20,971 nt of DNA from Bacteroidales bacterium (GTDB lineage: Bacteria; Bacteroidota; Bacteroidia; Bacteroidales; Tenuifilaceae), in the NCBI GenBank assembly GCA_008933525.1, contig WBUV01000007.1:1-20971 (forward strand). The letters run 5' to 3'. The translations under genes and the position numbers were made by a program. This document shows positions 9,132 to 16,886 of this stretch, piece by piece. How positions within the stretch are numbered: position 1 is the stretch's first letter; the number at the start of each line of letters is the position of its first letter. The notes below the pieces were generated by a model. It ran no database searches. It was not told the origin of the DNA and saw only the letters and a program-made list of their open reading frames with translations.

Positions 9132-9710
9132 CTATTTTAAACGAAAAACATTTTCATTATCTAATCTATATTTCTGTCCACTTTCCGGACAAACAGCAAC
9201 ACTGTTTTGATCAAATTCAAGACGATGGCCAAATTCACTCATCCAGCCAATTTGTCGTGCAGGATTACCCACAACTAATGCATAAGGTTTAACATCTTTA
9301 GTCACCACTGCACCTGCGCCGATAAAGCAATACTCTCCCAAAGTAATTCCACAAACAATTGTAGCATTAGCTCCAATTGTAGCAGAACGCTTTACAAGGG
9401 TTTTCATGTACTCGCTTTTGCGATTAACTGCGCTACGAGGATTTATTACGTTGGTAAAAACCATTGATGGACCCAAAAAAACATCGTCCTCGCAAATAAC
9501 CCCTGTATAAATCGACACATTGTTTTGTACCTTCACGTTATTACCTAAGGTTACTCCAGGCGATACAACAACATTCTGTCCAATATTACAGTTATCACCA
9601 ATTGTACAACCAGTCATAATATGGCTAAAATGCCAAATCTTGGTTCCATTGCCAATAGTTGATCCTTCATCAATTACTGCAGAATTATGCGCAAAAAAGT
9701 TGGAATCCAT
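9132..9710 (-). CDS. wbpD: UDP-GlcNAc3NA N-acetyltransferase (WbpD-like, left-handed beta-helix)
   Basis: By family, transfers acetyl from acetyl-CoA to the 3-amino group of UDP-2-acetamido-3-amino-2,3-dideoxy-glucuronate. It has 192 residues, versus 191 for WbpD as I recall. The sequence is a run of hexapeptide repeats: [19 protein letters not shown] near the N-terminus, then [33 protein letters not shown], an extended loop with [13 protein letters not shown], and a second run [12 protein letters not shown] to [18 protein letters not shown], the normal cap of this fold. The C-terminal [10 protein letters not shown] tail is typical of this subgroup. It lies between wbpE- and wbpB-like genes, with gaps of 24 and 3 bases, which supports the assignment over other hexapeptide acetyltransferases. 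Confidence 0.92.
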   Translation of the reverse strand: MDSNFFAHNSAVIDEGSTIGNGTKIWHFSHIMTGCTIGDNCNIGQNVVVSPGVTLGNNVKVQNNVSIYTGVICEDDVFLGPSMVFTNVINPRSAVNRKSEYMKTLVKRSATIGANATIVCGITLGEYCFIGAGAVVTKDVKPYALVVGNPARQIGWMSEFGHRLEFDQNSVAVCPESGQKYRLDNENVFRLK

Positions 9711-9734
9711 CTATAAAAATTTTATCAAATATAA

Positions 9735-10874
9735 CTATTTGAAAAACGCCAGAGTTTTTTCGCAGATAAATTTTAGGGTAGATTCATCCATTTCGGTATG
9801 CATAGGTAACGAAATAACCGAATTTGCTAATGAATCGGAAACATGAAACGATGCAGTTCCGTTTACTGCTCTATAAGGTTCAAATGCCTTCTGCTTGTGT
9901 AAAGGTACTGGATAGTATACCATTGAAGGAATTCCAAATGATGCTAAATGCTTTACTAATTCATCTCTATTTGCATCAATTACCCTCAGGGTATACTGAT
10001 GAAAGATATGGTTACTCCATTTAACCCGACTTGGAACAGCAAGGTGTGAACATGCCTTGAGATTAGAATCATAATAGTTTGCAGCAAAAATACGAGCACG
10101 ATTGTACTCCTCGAGGTATTTCAACTTTACGTTTAGAATTGCAGCCTGAATGGTATCGAGTCTTGAGTTTACCCCTATTCTATCGTGATGATATCGAACC
10201 TTCATCCCGTGATTGGCAATCGATCGTATTTCGTTTGCCAAATCATCGTTATTTGTAAATAACGCACCTCCATCGCCATAACAGCCTAAGTTTTTGGATG
10301 GGAAAAAAGAGGTAGTTCCAATATCGCCTAAAGTTCCGGCCTTAACTTTACTTCCATTCTCCATAAAATAATCAGCTCCAAGAGCTTGGGCATTATCCTC
10401 AATAACAAATATGCTATGTTTCTTGGCAATACGCATTATTTCGTCCATGTTAGCACATTGTCCAAACAGATGAACTGGAATTATTGCCTTTGTTTTTGGT
10501 GTAATTGCTTCTTCTAACTTTTTTATGTCGATTGTAAAATTAAGAGGATCAACATCAACCAACACAGGAACCATACCAAGTAATGCAACAACCTCAACAG
10601 TGGCAATAAAAGTAAAATCGGGAGTTATCACTTCGTCTCCAGGTTTTAAACCTAATGCCATCAGAGCTATTTGCAAAGCATCGGTTCCGTTAGCACAACC
10701 AATAACATGCTTAACTCCTAGATATTTGGCCAAATTGTCCTGAAACAGATTAACATCTTTTCCCTTAATAAACGAAGTGCTATCAATCACTTCCTGGATT
10801 GCAGAGTCAATCTCTGGTTTAATTTTGGTATACTGACCCTTAAGGTCGCACATTTGTATATTCCGATTTTCCAT
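9735..10874 (-). CDS. wbpE: UDP-3-keto-GlcNAcA aminotransferase (WbpE-like, DegT/DnrJ/EryC1 family)
   Basis: PLP-dependent sugar aminotransferase expected to aminate C3 of the WbpB product, with glutamate as donor. It has 379 residues (P. aeruginosa WbpE about 359). ANGTDAL at 61-67 binds the PLP phosphate, D160 in FVIEDNAQALGA would hold the pyridine nitrogen, and the Schiff-base lysine is K194 in FFPSKNLGCYGDGGA. NHIFHQYTLRV and VYYPVPLHKQKAF are typical late motifs. The assignment within this large family rests on the WbpD/B/A-like neighbours; on sequence alone another 3- or 4-aminotransferase is possible. It is the first gene of the minus-strand cluster, 52 bases from the rny stop with a terminator between. 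ATG at 10874 is used; an in-frame ATG seven codons later is an alternative. Confidence 0.9.
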   Translation of the reverse strand: MENRNIQMCDLKGQYTKIKPEIDSAIQEVIDSTSFIKGKDVNLFQDNLAKYLGVKHVIGCANGTDALQIALMALGLKPGDEVITPDFTFIATVEVVALLGMVPVLVDVDPLNFTIDIKKLEEAITPKTKAIIPVHLFGQCANMDEIMRIAKKHSIFVIEDNAQALGADYFMENGSKVKAGTLGDIGTTSFFPSKNLGCYGDGGALFTNNDDLANEIRSIANHGMKVRYHHDRIGVNSRLDTIQAAILNVKLKYLEEYNRARIFAANYYDSNLKACSHLAVPSRVKWSNHIFHQYTLRVIDANRDELVKHLASFGIPSMVYYPVPLHKQKAFEPYRAVNGTASFHVSDSLANSVISLPMHTEMDESTLKFICEKTLAFFK

Positions 10875-10895
10875 ATCTTGAAATGAATTGAAAGC

Positions 10896-10918
10896 AAAAA
10901 GCCTGCAATCGCAGGCTT
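10896..10918 (-). terminator. Rho-independent terminator after rny
   Basis: Minus-strand stem AAGCCTGC (10918-10911) / GCAGGCTT (10906-10899), 4-base loop, then a short T-run (10900-10896). It is 8 bases after the rny stop and marks the border between the zapA-rny unit and the sugar cluster. The T-run is short, so some read-through into the sugar genes is possible. Confidence 0.75.
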
Positions 10919-10926
10919 ATGCTTAC

Positions 10927-12462
10927 TTATTTTGCATAACTGATGGCTCGTGTTTCTCGAATTACTGTAATCTTGACCTGCCCAGGGTATGTCATCTCAT
11001 CCTGAATTTTCTTAGCAATCTCAAATGATAGTTTATTTGCTTCCTCGTCCGATATTTTTTCACTTCCAACTATCACGCGCAACTCTCTACCTGCTTGTAT
11101 TGCAAAGGTTTTAAGAACGCCTGGGTATGAAAGTGCCATGTCCTCCATTTCTTTAAGACGTTTAATATACGATTCAACAACCTCGCGACGTGCACCTGGA
11201 CGAGCACCCGATATTGCATCGCAAACCTGAACAATTGGAGCGAATAGGGTGGTCATTTCAACCTCGTCGTGGTGCGAACCAATTGCATTGCAAATCTCAG
11301 GTTTCTCCTTATACTTTTCGGCCAACTTCATTCCTAATACTGCGTGTGGCAATTCGGGCTCATCATCGGGAACTTTACCAATATCGTGTAATAAGCCTGC
11401 ACGCTTAGCCACTTTAGGATTTAAACCTAACTCAGAGGCCATGATAGCGCAAAGATTTGCCACTTCGCGTGAGTGCTGTAATAGGTTTTGTCCGTACGAC
11501 GAACGATACTTCATTTTACCTACCAATCGAATTAACTCAGGGTGCAATCCATGAATACCTAAGTCTATAGTAGTGCGTTTTCCAACTTCTACAATTTCAT
11601 CCTCAACCTGTTTTTGAACCTTTTGAACAACCTCCTCGATACGGGCAGGGTGAATTCTACCATCGGTAACTAGTTGATGTAAAGCTAAACGGGCAATTTC
11701 TCTTCGAACAGGATCGAAAGCGGAAAGAATGATTGCTTCTGGAGTATCGTCAACAATAATTTCAACACCAGTTGCGGCTTCTAAGGCACGAATATTTCTA
11801 CCCTCGCGTCCAATAATTCTACCCTTAATCTCATCAGAATCAATATTGAAAACGGTAACCGAGTTTTCAATTGCTGCCTCGGTAGCAACACGTTGAATTG
11901 TTTGAACAACAATTCTTTTGGACTCTTTGGCCGCGGTCATTTTTGCTTCATCAACAATCTCGTTGATATATGACATCGCGGATGTTTTGGCTTCGGCTTT
12001 AAGCGATTCTATAAGTTGTGATTTTGCTTCCTCGGCAGAAAGACCCGAAATAGCCTCAAGTTTCTCAACTTGTGATTTATGCATTCTATCGAGTTCCTCC
12101 GATCGCTTTTCAACTAACTCCATTTGGTTGCTTAGGTTTTCTCTGATAACATCAACCTCCTTATGTTTCCTTTGGAGTTCCTCTAGTTTCTGAGTAATAA
12201 GAACCTCCCTCTGCTTAATTTTATTCTCAGCCTGAGCAATACGGGAGTTTTTCTCGTTGATTACCTTTTCGTGTTCTGTTTTGAGCTGTAAGAATTTCTC
12301 TTTAGCTTGAAGAATTTTCTCCTTCCGAATAACCTCCGCTTCACTTTCAGCTTCTTGAACTATCTTATTTCGCTTACCTGCCAACAATTTGCTCCATAGC
12401 AGGTACGATAAAAACCCACCCAGTATAAAGGTTGAGGCTGCTATTATAATTGTGTATTCCAT
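10927..12462 (-). CDS. rny: Ribonuclease Y
   Basis: Membrane-anchored endoribonuclease that starts mRNA decay. It has 511 residues, the usual size. A single N-terminal membrane helix spans about residues 4-23, followed by a long charged coiled coil (about 30-200). The KH domain has [16 protein letters not shown] with the GREG loop at 218-221. The HD domain has H330 (LLQHSREV), the H359-D360 pair in [13 protein letters not shown], and SHHDE at 396-400. The C-terminus [23 protein letters not shown] is typical. The ATG at 12462 places the membrane helix at the very N-terminus, so the start is secure. It lies 32 bases after the predicted 3' end of the 6S-like RNA and 233 bases from zapA, an order I know from other Bacteroidota. 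Confidence 0.98.
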   Translation of the reverse strand: MEYTIIIAASTFILGGFLSYLLWSKLLAGKRNKIVQEAESEAEVIRKEKILQAKEKFLQLKTEHEKVINEKNSRIAQAENKIKQREVLITQKLEELQRKHKEVDVIRENLSNQMELVEKRSEELDRMHKSQVEKLEAISGLSAEEAKSQLIESLKAEAKTSAMSYINEIVDEAKMTAAKESKRIVVQTIQRVATEAAIENSVTVFNIDSDEIKGRIIGREGRNIRALEAATGVEIIVDDTPEAIILSAFDPVRREIARLALHQLVTDGRIHPARIEEVVQKVQKQVEDEIVEVGKRTTIDLGIHGLHPELIRLVGKMKYRSSYGQNLLQHSREVANLCAIMASELGLNPKVAKRAGLLHDIGKVPDDEPELPHAVLGMKLAEKYKEKPEICNAIGSHHDEVEMTTLFAPIVQVCDAISGARPGARREVVESYIKRLKEMEDMALSYPGVLKTFAIQAGRELRVIVGSEKISDEEANKLSFEIAKKIQDEMTYPGQVKITVIRETRAISYAK

Positions 12463-12493
12463 AACTAATTTATTTTTAAACGTTTATATATAT

Positions 12494-12692
12494 AAAAAAC
12501 CCGCATTACGCCTTAATTTTATGTAGAAACCCCAGTTAAACATGGGTGGAGAGGCCATCTGTGTCAGACTTCCAATGTCCCAAACAGGAATCCCGAACTA
12601 GCGGTAAAAAGGCCTGTCTTAGACAGATCAAGTCCTACTCCAAGTAGTGTAGTGTTGAGTTTCGCAAAAACATTAAGGCAATAATGCGGGCA
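12494..12692 (-). ncRNA. ssrS: 6S-like RNA (ssrS), between zapA and rny
   Basis: About 199 bases. On the minus strand the ends form a long closing stem: CCCGCATTA (12690-12682) with TAATGCGGG (12508-12500), continued by GCCTTAAT (12679-12672) with ATTAAGGC (12517-12510). Moving inward, nested pairs continue: GAAACTC (12663-12657) with GGGTTTC (12532-12526), TGGAG (12642-12638) with CTCCA (12551-12547), and ATCTGT (12628-12623) with ACAGAT (12562-12557). Unpaired bubbles lie between them. This rod with a central bubble is the 6S RNA architecture, which mimics an open promoter and binds RNA polymerase holoenzyme. A run of six T (12499-12494) follows the closing stem and serves as terminator. 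The position next to zapA matches ssrS in proteobacteria. I cannot run a covariance search, so the family call is by structure and context. Confidence 0.88.
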
Positions 12693-12695
12693 ATG

Positions 12696-13004
12696 CTATT
12701 TGAAAGAACTTAAGTTTTGCTTTTCAATATAAGAACCTAGCCATTCATCCAACTCCGACAATTCTTCTGTAACAGTAGCATTATCGAACTTTCCTTCACA
12801 CTCAATAAGTTTAATCACAAACTGCAAGGCAGCCATAGCCAAAAAATCCTGAACATCCTTATCGGTGTAGCGTTGCTTGTACTGGAGAACCTTATCGTTA
12901 ATCATTTTTGCTGCCTTACGTATCTTCTCCTCATCATCTCTTTCGATCTTCAAAGGGTAATACCTATCGGCAACATTTACTTTTATTGAAAATTTATCCT
13001 CCAT
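12696..13004 (-). CDS. zapA: Cell division protein ZapA
   Basis: Small cytoplasmic protein that crosslinks FtsZ protofilaments in the Z-ring. It has 102 residues, the family's usual size. The N-terminal half has the ZapA beta-strand region (FSIKVNVADRYYPLKIERDDEE), followed by KIRKAAKMINDKV, the family's most recognisable segment. The C-terminal helix from about residue 48 (DKDVQDFLAMAALQFVIKLIE) forms the dimeric coiled coil in known structures. The variable C-terminal tail is acidic. The gene starts 16 bases after the small coiled-coil gene, and its stop is only a few bases before the 5' end of the 6S-like RNA. The RNA may therefore be processed from the zapA transcript or made from a promoter inside zapA. 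Confidence 0.9.
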   Translation of the reverse strand: MEDKFSIKVNVADRYYPLKIERDDEEKIRKAAKMINDKVLQYKQRYTDKDVQDFLAMAALQFVIKLIECEGKFDNATVTEELSELDEWLGSYIEKQNLSSFK

Positions 13005-13020
13005 TCGAGCAATACTTGGC

Positions 13021-13314
13021 CTATCTGTTTAGTAAAGCAATACATTTGTCAATTTCCCGCACCATACGGTTTACCTTAATTTTAGCTTCGTGCACCTCGG
13101 CATCCGATGCCTCAACCGCCTTAGCTAACTTTAAGCGAGAATAACGCTCTTCAAGCTCATTAAAGGCTAACTCCTTGGCTTTAAGTTTGTTTTCCAACTC
13201 CGCCTGATGTGCCTTAAGTTGATCATTCTCTTGTTTTAACCTTTCATAGGTAAAAACAAGAACCTGAACCTTTTGTTTAATTTTGCTACTTATTTCGCTT
13301 GTATCAACGTTCAT
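13021..13314 (-). CDS. Small coiled-coil protein upstream of zapA (possible ZapB-like partner)
   Basis: 97 residues, hydrophilic, no signal peptide or membrane segment. Nearly the whole chain (about 8-92) is predicted by eye to be a continuous coiled coil: charged heptads such as ERLKQENDQLKAHQAELENK (24-43), then KLKAKELAFNELEERYSRLK. A conserved-looking C-terminal segment VNRMVREIDKCIALLNR follows, ending close to the stop. I do not recognise a named family. The tight pairing with zapA (16-base gap, same direction) and the size and coiled-coil nature suggest a divisome role like that of ZapB, which binds ZapA in enterobacteria; this is an inference from context only. A well-placed promoter lies just upstream. 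Confidence 0.85.
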   Translation of the reverse strand: MNVDTSEISSKIKQKVQVLVFTYERLKQENDQLKAHQAELENKLKAKELAFNELEERYSRLKLAKAVEASDAEVHEAKIKVNRMVREIDKCIALLNR

Positions 13315-13332
13315 ATCTCAAGTAAAGTTCTA

Positions 13333-13363
13333 CAAAATTAATCATAGATAAATCAAAAACAAA
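13333..13363 (-). promoter_or_regulatory. Bacteroidota-type promoter for the zapA/6S/rny unit
   Basis: On the minus strand, TTTG (13363-13360), a 19-base spacer, then TAATTTTG (13340-13333), matching the -33 TTTG / -7 TAnnTTTG consensus. The start of transcription would be near 13326, about 12 bases before the coiled-coil gene ATG at 13314. Confidence 0.6.
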
Positions 13364-13431
13364 ATTATTTAAAACATTAATTGAATTTAGGCAGAAGTTA
13401 ACAACTACATATGGCAAGGGATTTGATCAAA

Positions 13432-13466
13432 TTTGTATAAAGTAAATATCCAAATACTTATCTTTG
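13432..13466 (+). promoter_or_regulatory. Promoter for the M23 peptidase gene
   Basis: TATCTTTG at 13459-13466 is an exact TAnnTTTG -7 box, 19 bases before the ATG. TTTG at 13432-13435 could be the -33 element, though the 23-base spacer is a little long. It is divergent from the zapA-unit promoter in the same 171-base intergenic region. Confidence 0.5.
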
Positions 13467-13485
13467 GAACCAAAACAAATATAGA

Positions 13486-15198
13486 ATGATCAGACTTGCC
13501 TTTTCTAAGTTTTTGATAGTTATTATCTTAACATCTTTCAGCCAAATCATTAGATGTCAAACAGCCGGATTTTACAATCCAATTGCATTGCCTCCGTCAA
13601 TTTCGGGATCGTTCGGAGAGATCCGCTCTGATCATTTCCATTCTGGGGTAGATTTTAGAACCAATGGAAAAACAGGTTTTCGTGTATACTCATCGGAAAA
13701 GGGATATGTTTCCAGAATTAAGGTTAGTGCTGTAGGATTCGGAAAGACAGTATATATCGATCATCCTAACGGCTTTACTACAGTTTACGCCCACCTTGAT
13801 GGTTTCTCAAAGAAAATTGCACAGTATGTAGAAAATGCCCAATACTCTCTGAGGTCGTTTGAGGTTGAATTGTTTCCAGAAAAAAACGAAATTCTCATTG
13901 AGAAAGGCGAGATTATTGGATTTTCTGGAAACTCAGGAAGTTCTGGAGGCCCTCACTTACATTACGAGATCCGATATACATCCTCTCAAATTCCTATGGC
14001 ACCTTTAAAACACTTTGAGAATTGGAAAAACACTGACACATCGGCTCCTACGCTTAACAAGATATACATCTTTCAAATTGATAGCATTAACTATTTGATG
14101 GATAGCACTGAACGAAAAAGTTTGAAATTCAATAAAAATAGAAACAACTACCAAGTAGTAGATACTATAAAAGCGTATGGAAGAATTGGGCTGGGCATAG
14201 AATCGTACGATTATGTTAATGAGAATAGCAACAGATGTGGTTTCAGTGAAATATCTCTTAAAGTGAATGACAAAATCACCTATAAATTATCGCTGGACTC
14301 ATTCGCTTTTGCTGAAACAAAGTTTGTTAATAGCATTATTGATTATGGCGCTAAAATCCTTACAAACGAAGAAGTCGTTCAACTTTGGGTCGATGATAAC
14401 AATAAGTTTAGCGGATTAAATGTTGATAAATCCAAAGGCTTCATCACAATTGAAAACAACAAAGTTTACAACATCTCAATCGATATAGAAGATCATGCTG
14501 GCAATACCGCAAACTTAAAAATGATTATTAAAGGATTTAATGTACAGAAAAAAGAAATAAGCACTATTTCCTCTAAATCAACTTTGCTGGAGTTTAATAA
14601 AGAGCACAAAATATCGTCAAAGGGTTATGAAATTATTATACCCAAGGATGCTCTTTACCACAATCTCTACTTTTCGCACTCAATGGATTCGACAAACAAA
14701 AAACAACCCGTTTATAGAATCCATAATCCAAAAACTCCAATCCACAAAAGATTTACGTTAAGAATTGAGCCCAACTCTTTCTACTATAAATATATAAACA
14801 AACTATATATTGGATATATTAACGGGAAAGGTATAGAGTTTGTTGACAGCAAAAACACCTCCGGAAGCATTGAGGCAAGTTGTAGTAAGTTTGGAAATTA
14901 CACCTTATTGATTGATACTATTCCTCCACAAATTAAGCCGATTAACATTTCCAACAAACAGAACCTCTTGAATGAATCCAAAATGAATTTTCAACTAATT
15001 GATGAAACAGGTATAAACACTTATGCCGGATATATTGATAACGATTGGGTATTGTTCGAATGGGATCCTAAAAATGAAATGCTAACCCATGTACTGGATA
15101 AAACTCGAATTAAACCGAACAGCTGGCACACTCTCAAGATTGAGGTGAGCGATAAACTAAACAATAAATCAGAATTTAACTGCGATTTTTTCTGGTAA
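13486..15198 (+). CDS. Secreted M23 (LytM-type) metallopeptidase
   Basis: Probable zinc peptidase acting on peptidoglycan crossbridges in the periplasm. It has 570 residues. A signal peptide (about 1-25, ending near IIRCQ) is followed directly by the M23 domain. SGSFGEIRSDHFHSGVDFR holds zinc ligands H52 and D56, YAHLDGF holds H103, and GSSGGPHLHYEIR holds H157 and zinc ligand H159. All four histidine/aspartate positions expected of an active LytM enzyme are present, so it should not be a degenerate EnvC-like activator. The remaining 400 residues are beta-rich with no motif I recognise and may be accessory domains that restrict access or bind partners. AKIL-type lipobox is absent. The next gene begins 28 bases later. 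An in-operon role with cell-wall recycling gene anmK is plausible. Confidence 0.92.
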   Translation: MIRLAFSKFLIVIILTSFSQIIRCQTAGFYNPIALPPSISGSFGEIRSDHFHSGVDFRTNGKTGFRVYSSEKGYVSRIKVSAVGFGKTVYIDHPNGFTTVYAHLDGFSKKIAQYVENAQYSLRSFEVELFPEKNEILIEKGEIIGFSGNSGSSGGPHLHYEIRYTSSQIPMAPLKHFENWKNTDTSAPTLNKIYIFQIDSINYLMDSTERKSLKFNKNRNNYQVVDTIKAYGRIGLGIESYDYVNENSNRCGFSEISLKVNDKITYKLSLDSFAFAETKFVNSIIDYGAKILTNEEVVQLWVDDNNKFSGLNVDKSKGFITIENNKVYNISIDIEDHAGNTANLKMIIKGFNVQKKEISTISSKSTLLEFNKEHKISSKGYEIIIPKDALYHNLYFSHSMDSTNKKQPVYRIHNPKTPIHKRFTLRIEPNSFYYKYINKLYIGYINGKGIEFVDSKNTSGSIEASCSKFGNYTLLIDTIPPQIKPINISNKQNLLNESKMNFQLIDETGINTYAGYIDNDWVLFEWDPKNEMLTHVLDKTRIKPNSWHTLKIEVSDKLNNKSEFNCDFFW

Positions 15199-15202
15199 TC
15201 AG

Positions 15203-15210
15203 TACCTTTG
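15203..15210 (+). promoter_or_regulatory. Possible -7 box before the acyltransferase gene
   Basis: TACCTTTG matches TAnnTTTG exactly and lies 16 bases before the proposed TTG start, in the short gap after the M23 stop. No clear TTTG -33 element is seen. If real, the leader is only about ten bases and excludes any start upstream of about 15216. Confidence 0.4.
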
Positions 15211-15226
15211 CATAAATACTCTTGAA

Positions 15227-16105
15227 TTGCTCACACTATTCTACTTTATACTATTTCTCATATCTATCTTACTGGTTTCAATACAACCATGGTGGTTGTT
15301 ATATAAGTACAGCAATGCCATGGCTTTTATCCTTCAAAAGGTTATTAAGTATAGAGTTAGGGTTACTCGGGCTAACTTAAAGTTAGCATTTCCGGATCTA
15401 TCCTGCGAAAACCTTTTGACGTTAGAAAAAGCAATATACCGAAACCTTGCCGACATATCGGTAGAGGCATTAAAGGGTTTTACTATGCCCAACAAAAATG
15501 TAATGAAGCGACACAAAATTCTGAATCCAGAATTACTCGATTTTTACCACAAAAATGGACAAAGTGTTATTGGTGTTGCAGGACATATTGGAAATTGGGA
15601 ATGGGGCGCCATTTCGGCAGGAGTTCAGTTAAACCATTACCCAATAGCCATATACAAATCACTAAGCAATAAACTTATAGATGGATTTATGAAGTGGAAC
15701 CGATCGCTTCGGGGAACACTTATGGCACCAACCTCAATCACATTTGAGACTTTTGAAAAATATCGAAATACCAAGTGCATATACCTTTTAGTGGCCGATC
15801 AAAGTCCGTCGAAATCATCATCCCCGAAAGCATACTGGATAGATTTTTTCAATATGGAAACAGCCTGCATACATGGGCCTGAGAAATACGCTAGAATGTA
15901 CAATTATCCAATAATTTTCATTGATATTCGACGAGTAAAAAGAGGGTTTTACGAAATAGAGCTATCCACATTGGTCGATAACCCGAACGAAATTCCCGAT
16001 GGAGAAATAACCAAGCGGTATATGAATAAACTGGAAGAGGTTATCCGAAGAAATCCCGAGAGTTGGCTTTGGTCGCACCGTCGATGGAAACTAAAAAGGT
16101 TGTAA
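15227..16105 (+). CDS. LpxL/HtrB-like lysophospholipid / lipid A acyltransferase
   Basis: Membrane-associated acyltransferase of the family that adds secondary acyl chains to lipid A. It has 292 residues from a TTG start, near the usual 290-310. An N-terminal hydrophobic helix spans about 2-24. RVTRANLKLAFPDLS (45-59) is the family's RxxxxNLxxxFP segment. The catalytic motif is HX4E, H120-IGNW-E125 in VAGHIGNWEWGA. LLVADQSPS and the C-terminal PESWLWSHRRWK are also typical. No ATG start is available in frame before the helix; the first in-frame ATG is at codon 32 and would delete the membrane anchor, so TTG at 15227 is preferred. The substrate (lipid A or another lipid) cannot be told from sequence. 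Confidence 0.88.
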   Translation: MLTLFYFILFLISILLVSIQPWWLLYKYSNAMAFILQKVIKYRVRVTRANLKLAFPDLSCENLLTLEKAIYRNLADISVEALKGFTMPNKNVMKRHKILNPELLDFYHKNGQSVIGVAGHIGNWEWGAISAGVQLNHYPIAIYKSLSNKLIDGFMKWNRSLRGTLMAPTSITFETFEKYRNTKCIYLLVADQSPSKSSSPKAYWIDFFNMETACIHGPEKYARMYNYPIIFIDIRRVKRGFYEIELSTLVDNPNEIPDGEITKRYMNKLEEVIRRNPESWLWSHRRWKLKRL

Positions 16106-16152
16106 ATAAGCCCAATTAACACTAAAATTTCTGATATTTAATAAAATGGTTC

Positions 16153-16160
16153 TATATTTG
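16153..16160 (+). promoter_or_regulatory. -7 box before the secreted unknown protein / anmK pair
   Basis: TATATTTG matches TAnnTTTG, 30 bases before the ATG at 16191, in an 85-base gap. No clear -33 TTTG is visible. Confidence 0.45.
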
Positions 16161-16190
16161 AAGGTATAAAAATGATGAAAAATTAAAGCT

Positions 16191-16886
16191 ATGAAAAAGA
16201 TAATCATCCTATCAACAATACTGCTAAGTTTGTTACTTTCCGAGAATGCATTAGCTCAAAAGTATAGAAAAAAAGAGGTATCCGTTATATCCTTTAAACT
16301 GAGCATCAATAACGACTATAGAGGCAAAATTGATGCTTTTAGCAGTTATTTCAATGAACCTAAAAACAAGAATGCCAACAGAGTTGATAATTTAATAATA
16401 TATACTGCATGGGATTTGATTAGCGAAAAACTTCGTAACGAGATAGGGATGATTATACTCCCCCTAGATGCCTATGGAAACAAGTTTTCATACGATGTAT
16501 ACGGATTCCCAGATGTGGGTATTAATAAAGCTTTAAACAAGGGTCAATCAAAGTACTATATCAAAATTGACATAGAAATAGGACCTGAAGTATCGGCAAA
16601 ATATATTACAAAATCGCAACCCGATTCTGCAAATCAAATCATTCAGCTTAAGGATGATGAGTTTAAACCAAAGGTCACAGTTAACATGACCATATACTCC
16701 GATAAAGGAATTATCCCTGTTGCTAACTGCATTGGTGAAGCTAATGCCGAAAGAGTTTTAACAATTGACAAATCTTTTTTTGATGGCATAATCAACAGCG
16801 ATGAGAACACCGATAAATCGACACTTTTCAATCTTTTAAAAGAAGCATCCAGGAAGTTGATTATTAGCGTTTACTCTAATAAGTAA
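16191..16886 (+). CDS. Secreted protein of unknown function, coupled to anmK
   Basis: I do not recognise this 231-residue protein. It has a classical signal peptide: MKK, a hydrophobic core (4-16), and a cleavage site after ALA22, giving a mature N-terminus QKYRKK. There is no cysteine at the junction, so it is not a lipoprotein. The mature part is mixed alpha/beta, lysine-rich and without cysteines or recognisable catalytic motifs. Segments such as YYIKIDIEIGPEVSAKYI and KPKVTVNMTIYSDKGIIPVANC look like paired beta strands, which might fit an outer-membrane-associated or periplasmic fold. Its stop overlaps the anmK start by one base (TAATG), implying joint translation; that places it near peptidoglycan recycling but does not prove a role. 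Confidence 0.85.
   Translation: MKKIIILSTILLSLLLSENALAQKYRKKEVSVISFKLSINNDYRGKIDAFSSYFNEPKNKNANRVDNLIIYTAWDLISEKLRNEIGMIILPLDAYGNKFSYDVYGFPDVGINKALNKGQSKYYIKIDIEIGPEVSAKYITKSQPDSANQIIQLKDDEFKPKVTVNMTIYSDKGIIPVANCIGEANAERVLTIDKSFFDGIINSDENTDKSTLFNLLKEASRKLIISVYSNK

Noticed and set aside
10875..10895. Promoter for the sugar cluster directly before wbpE
   Set aside because: No TAnnTTTG box is visible in the short space between the rny terminator and the wbpE ATG. Expression may come from read-through or from a promoter I cannot recognise.
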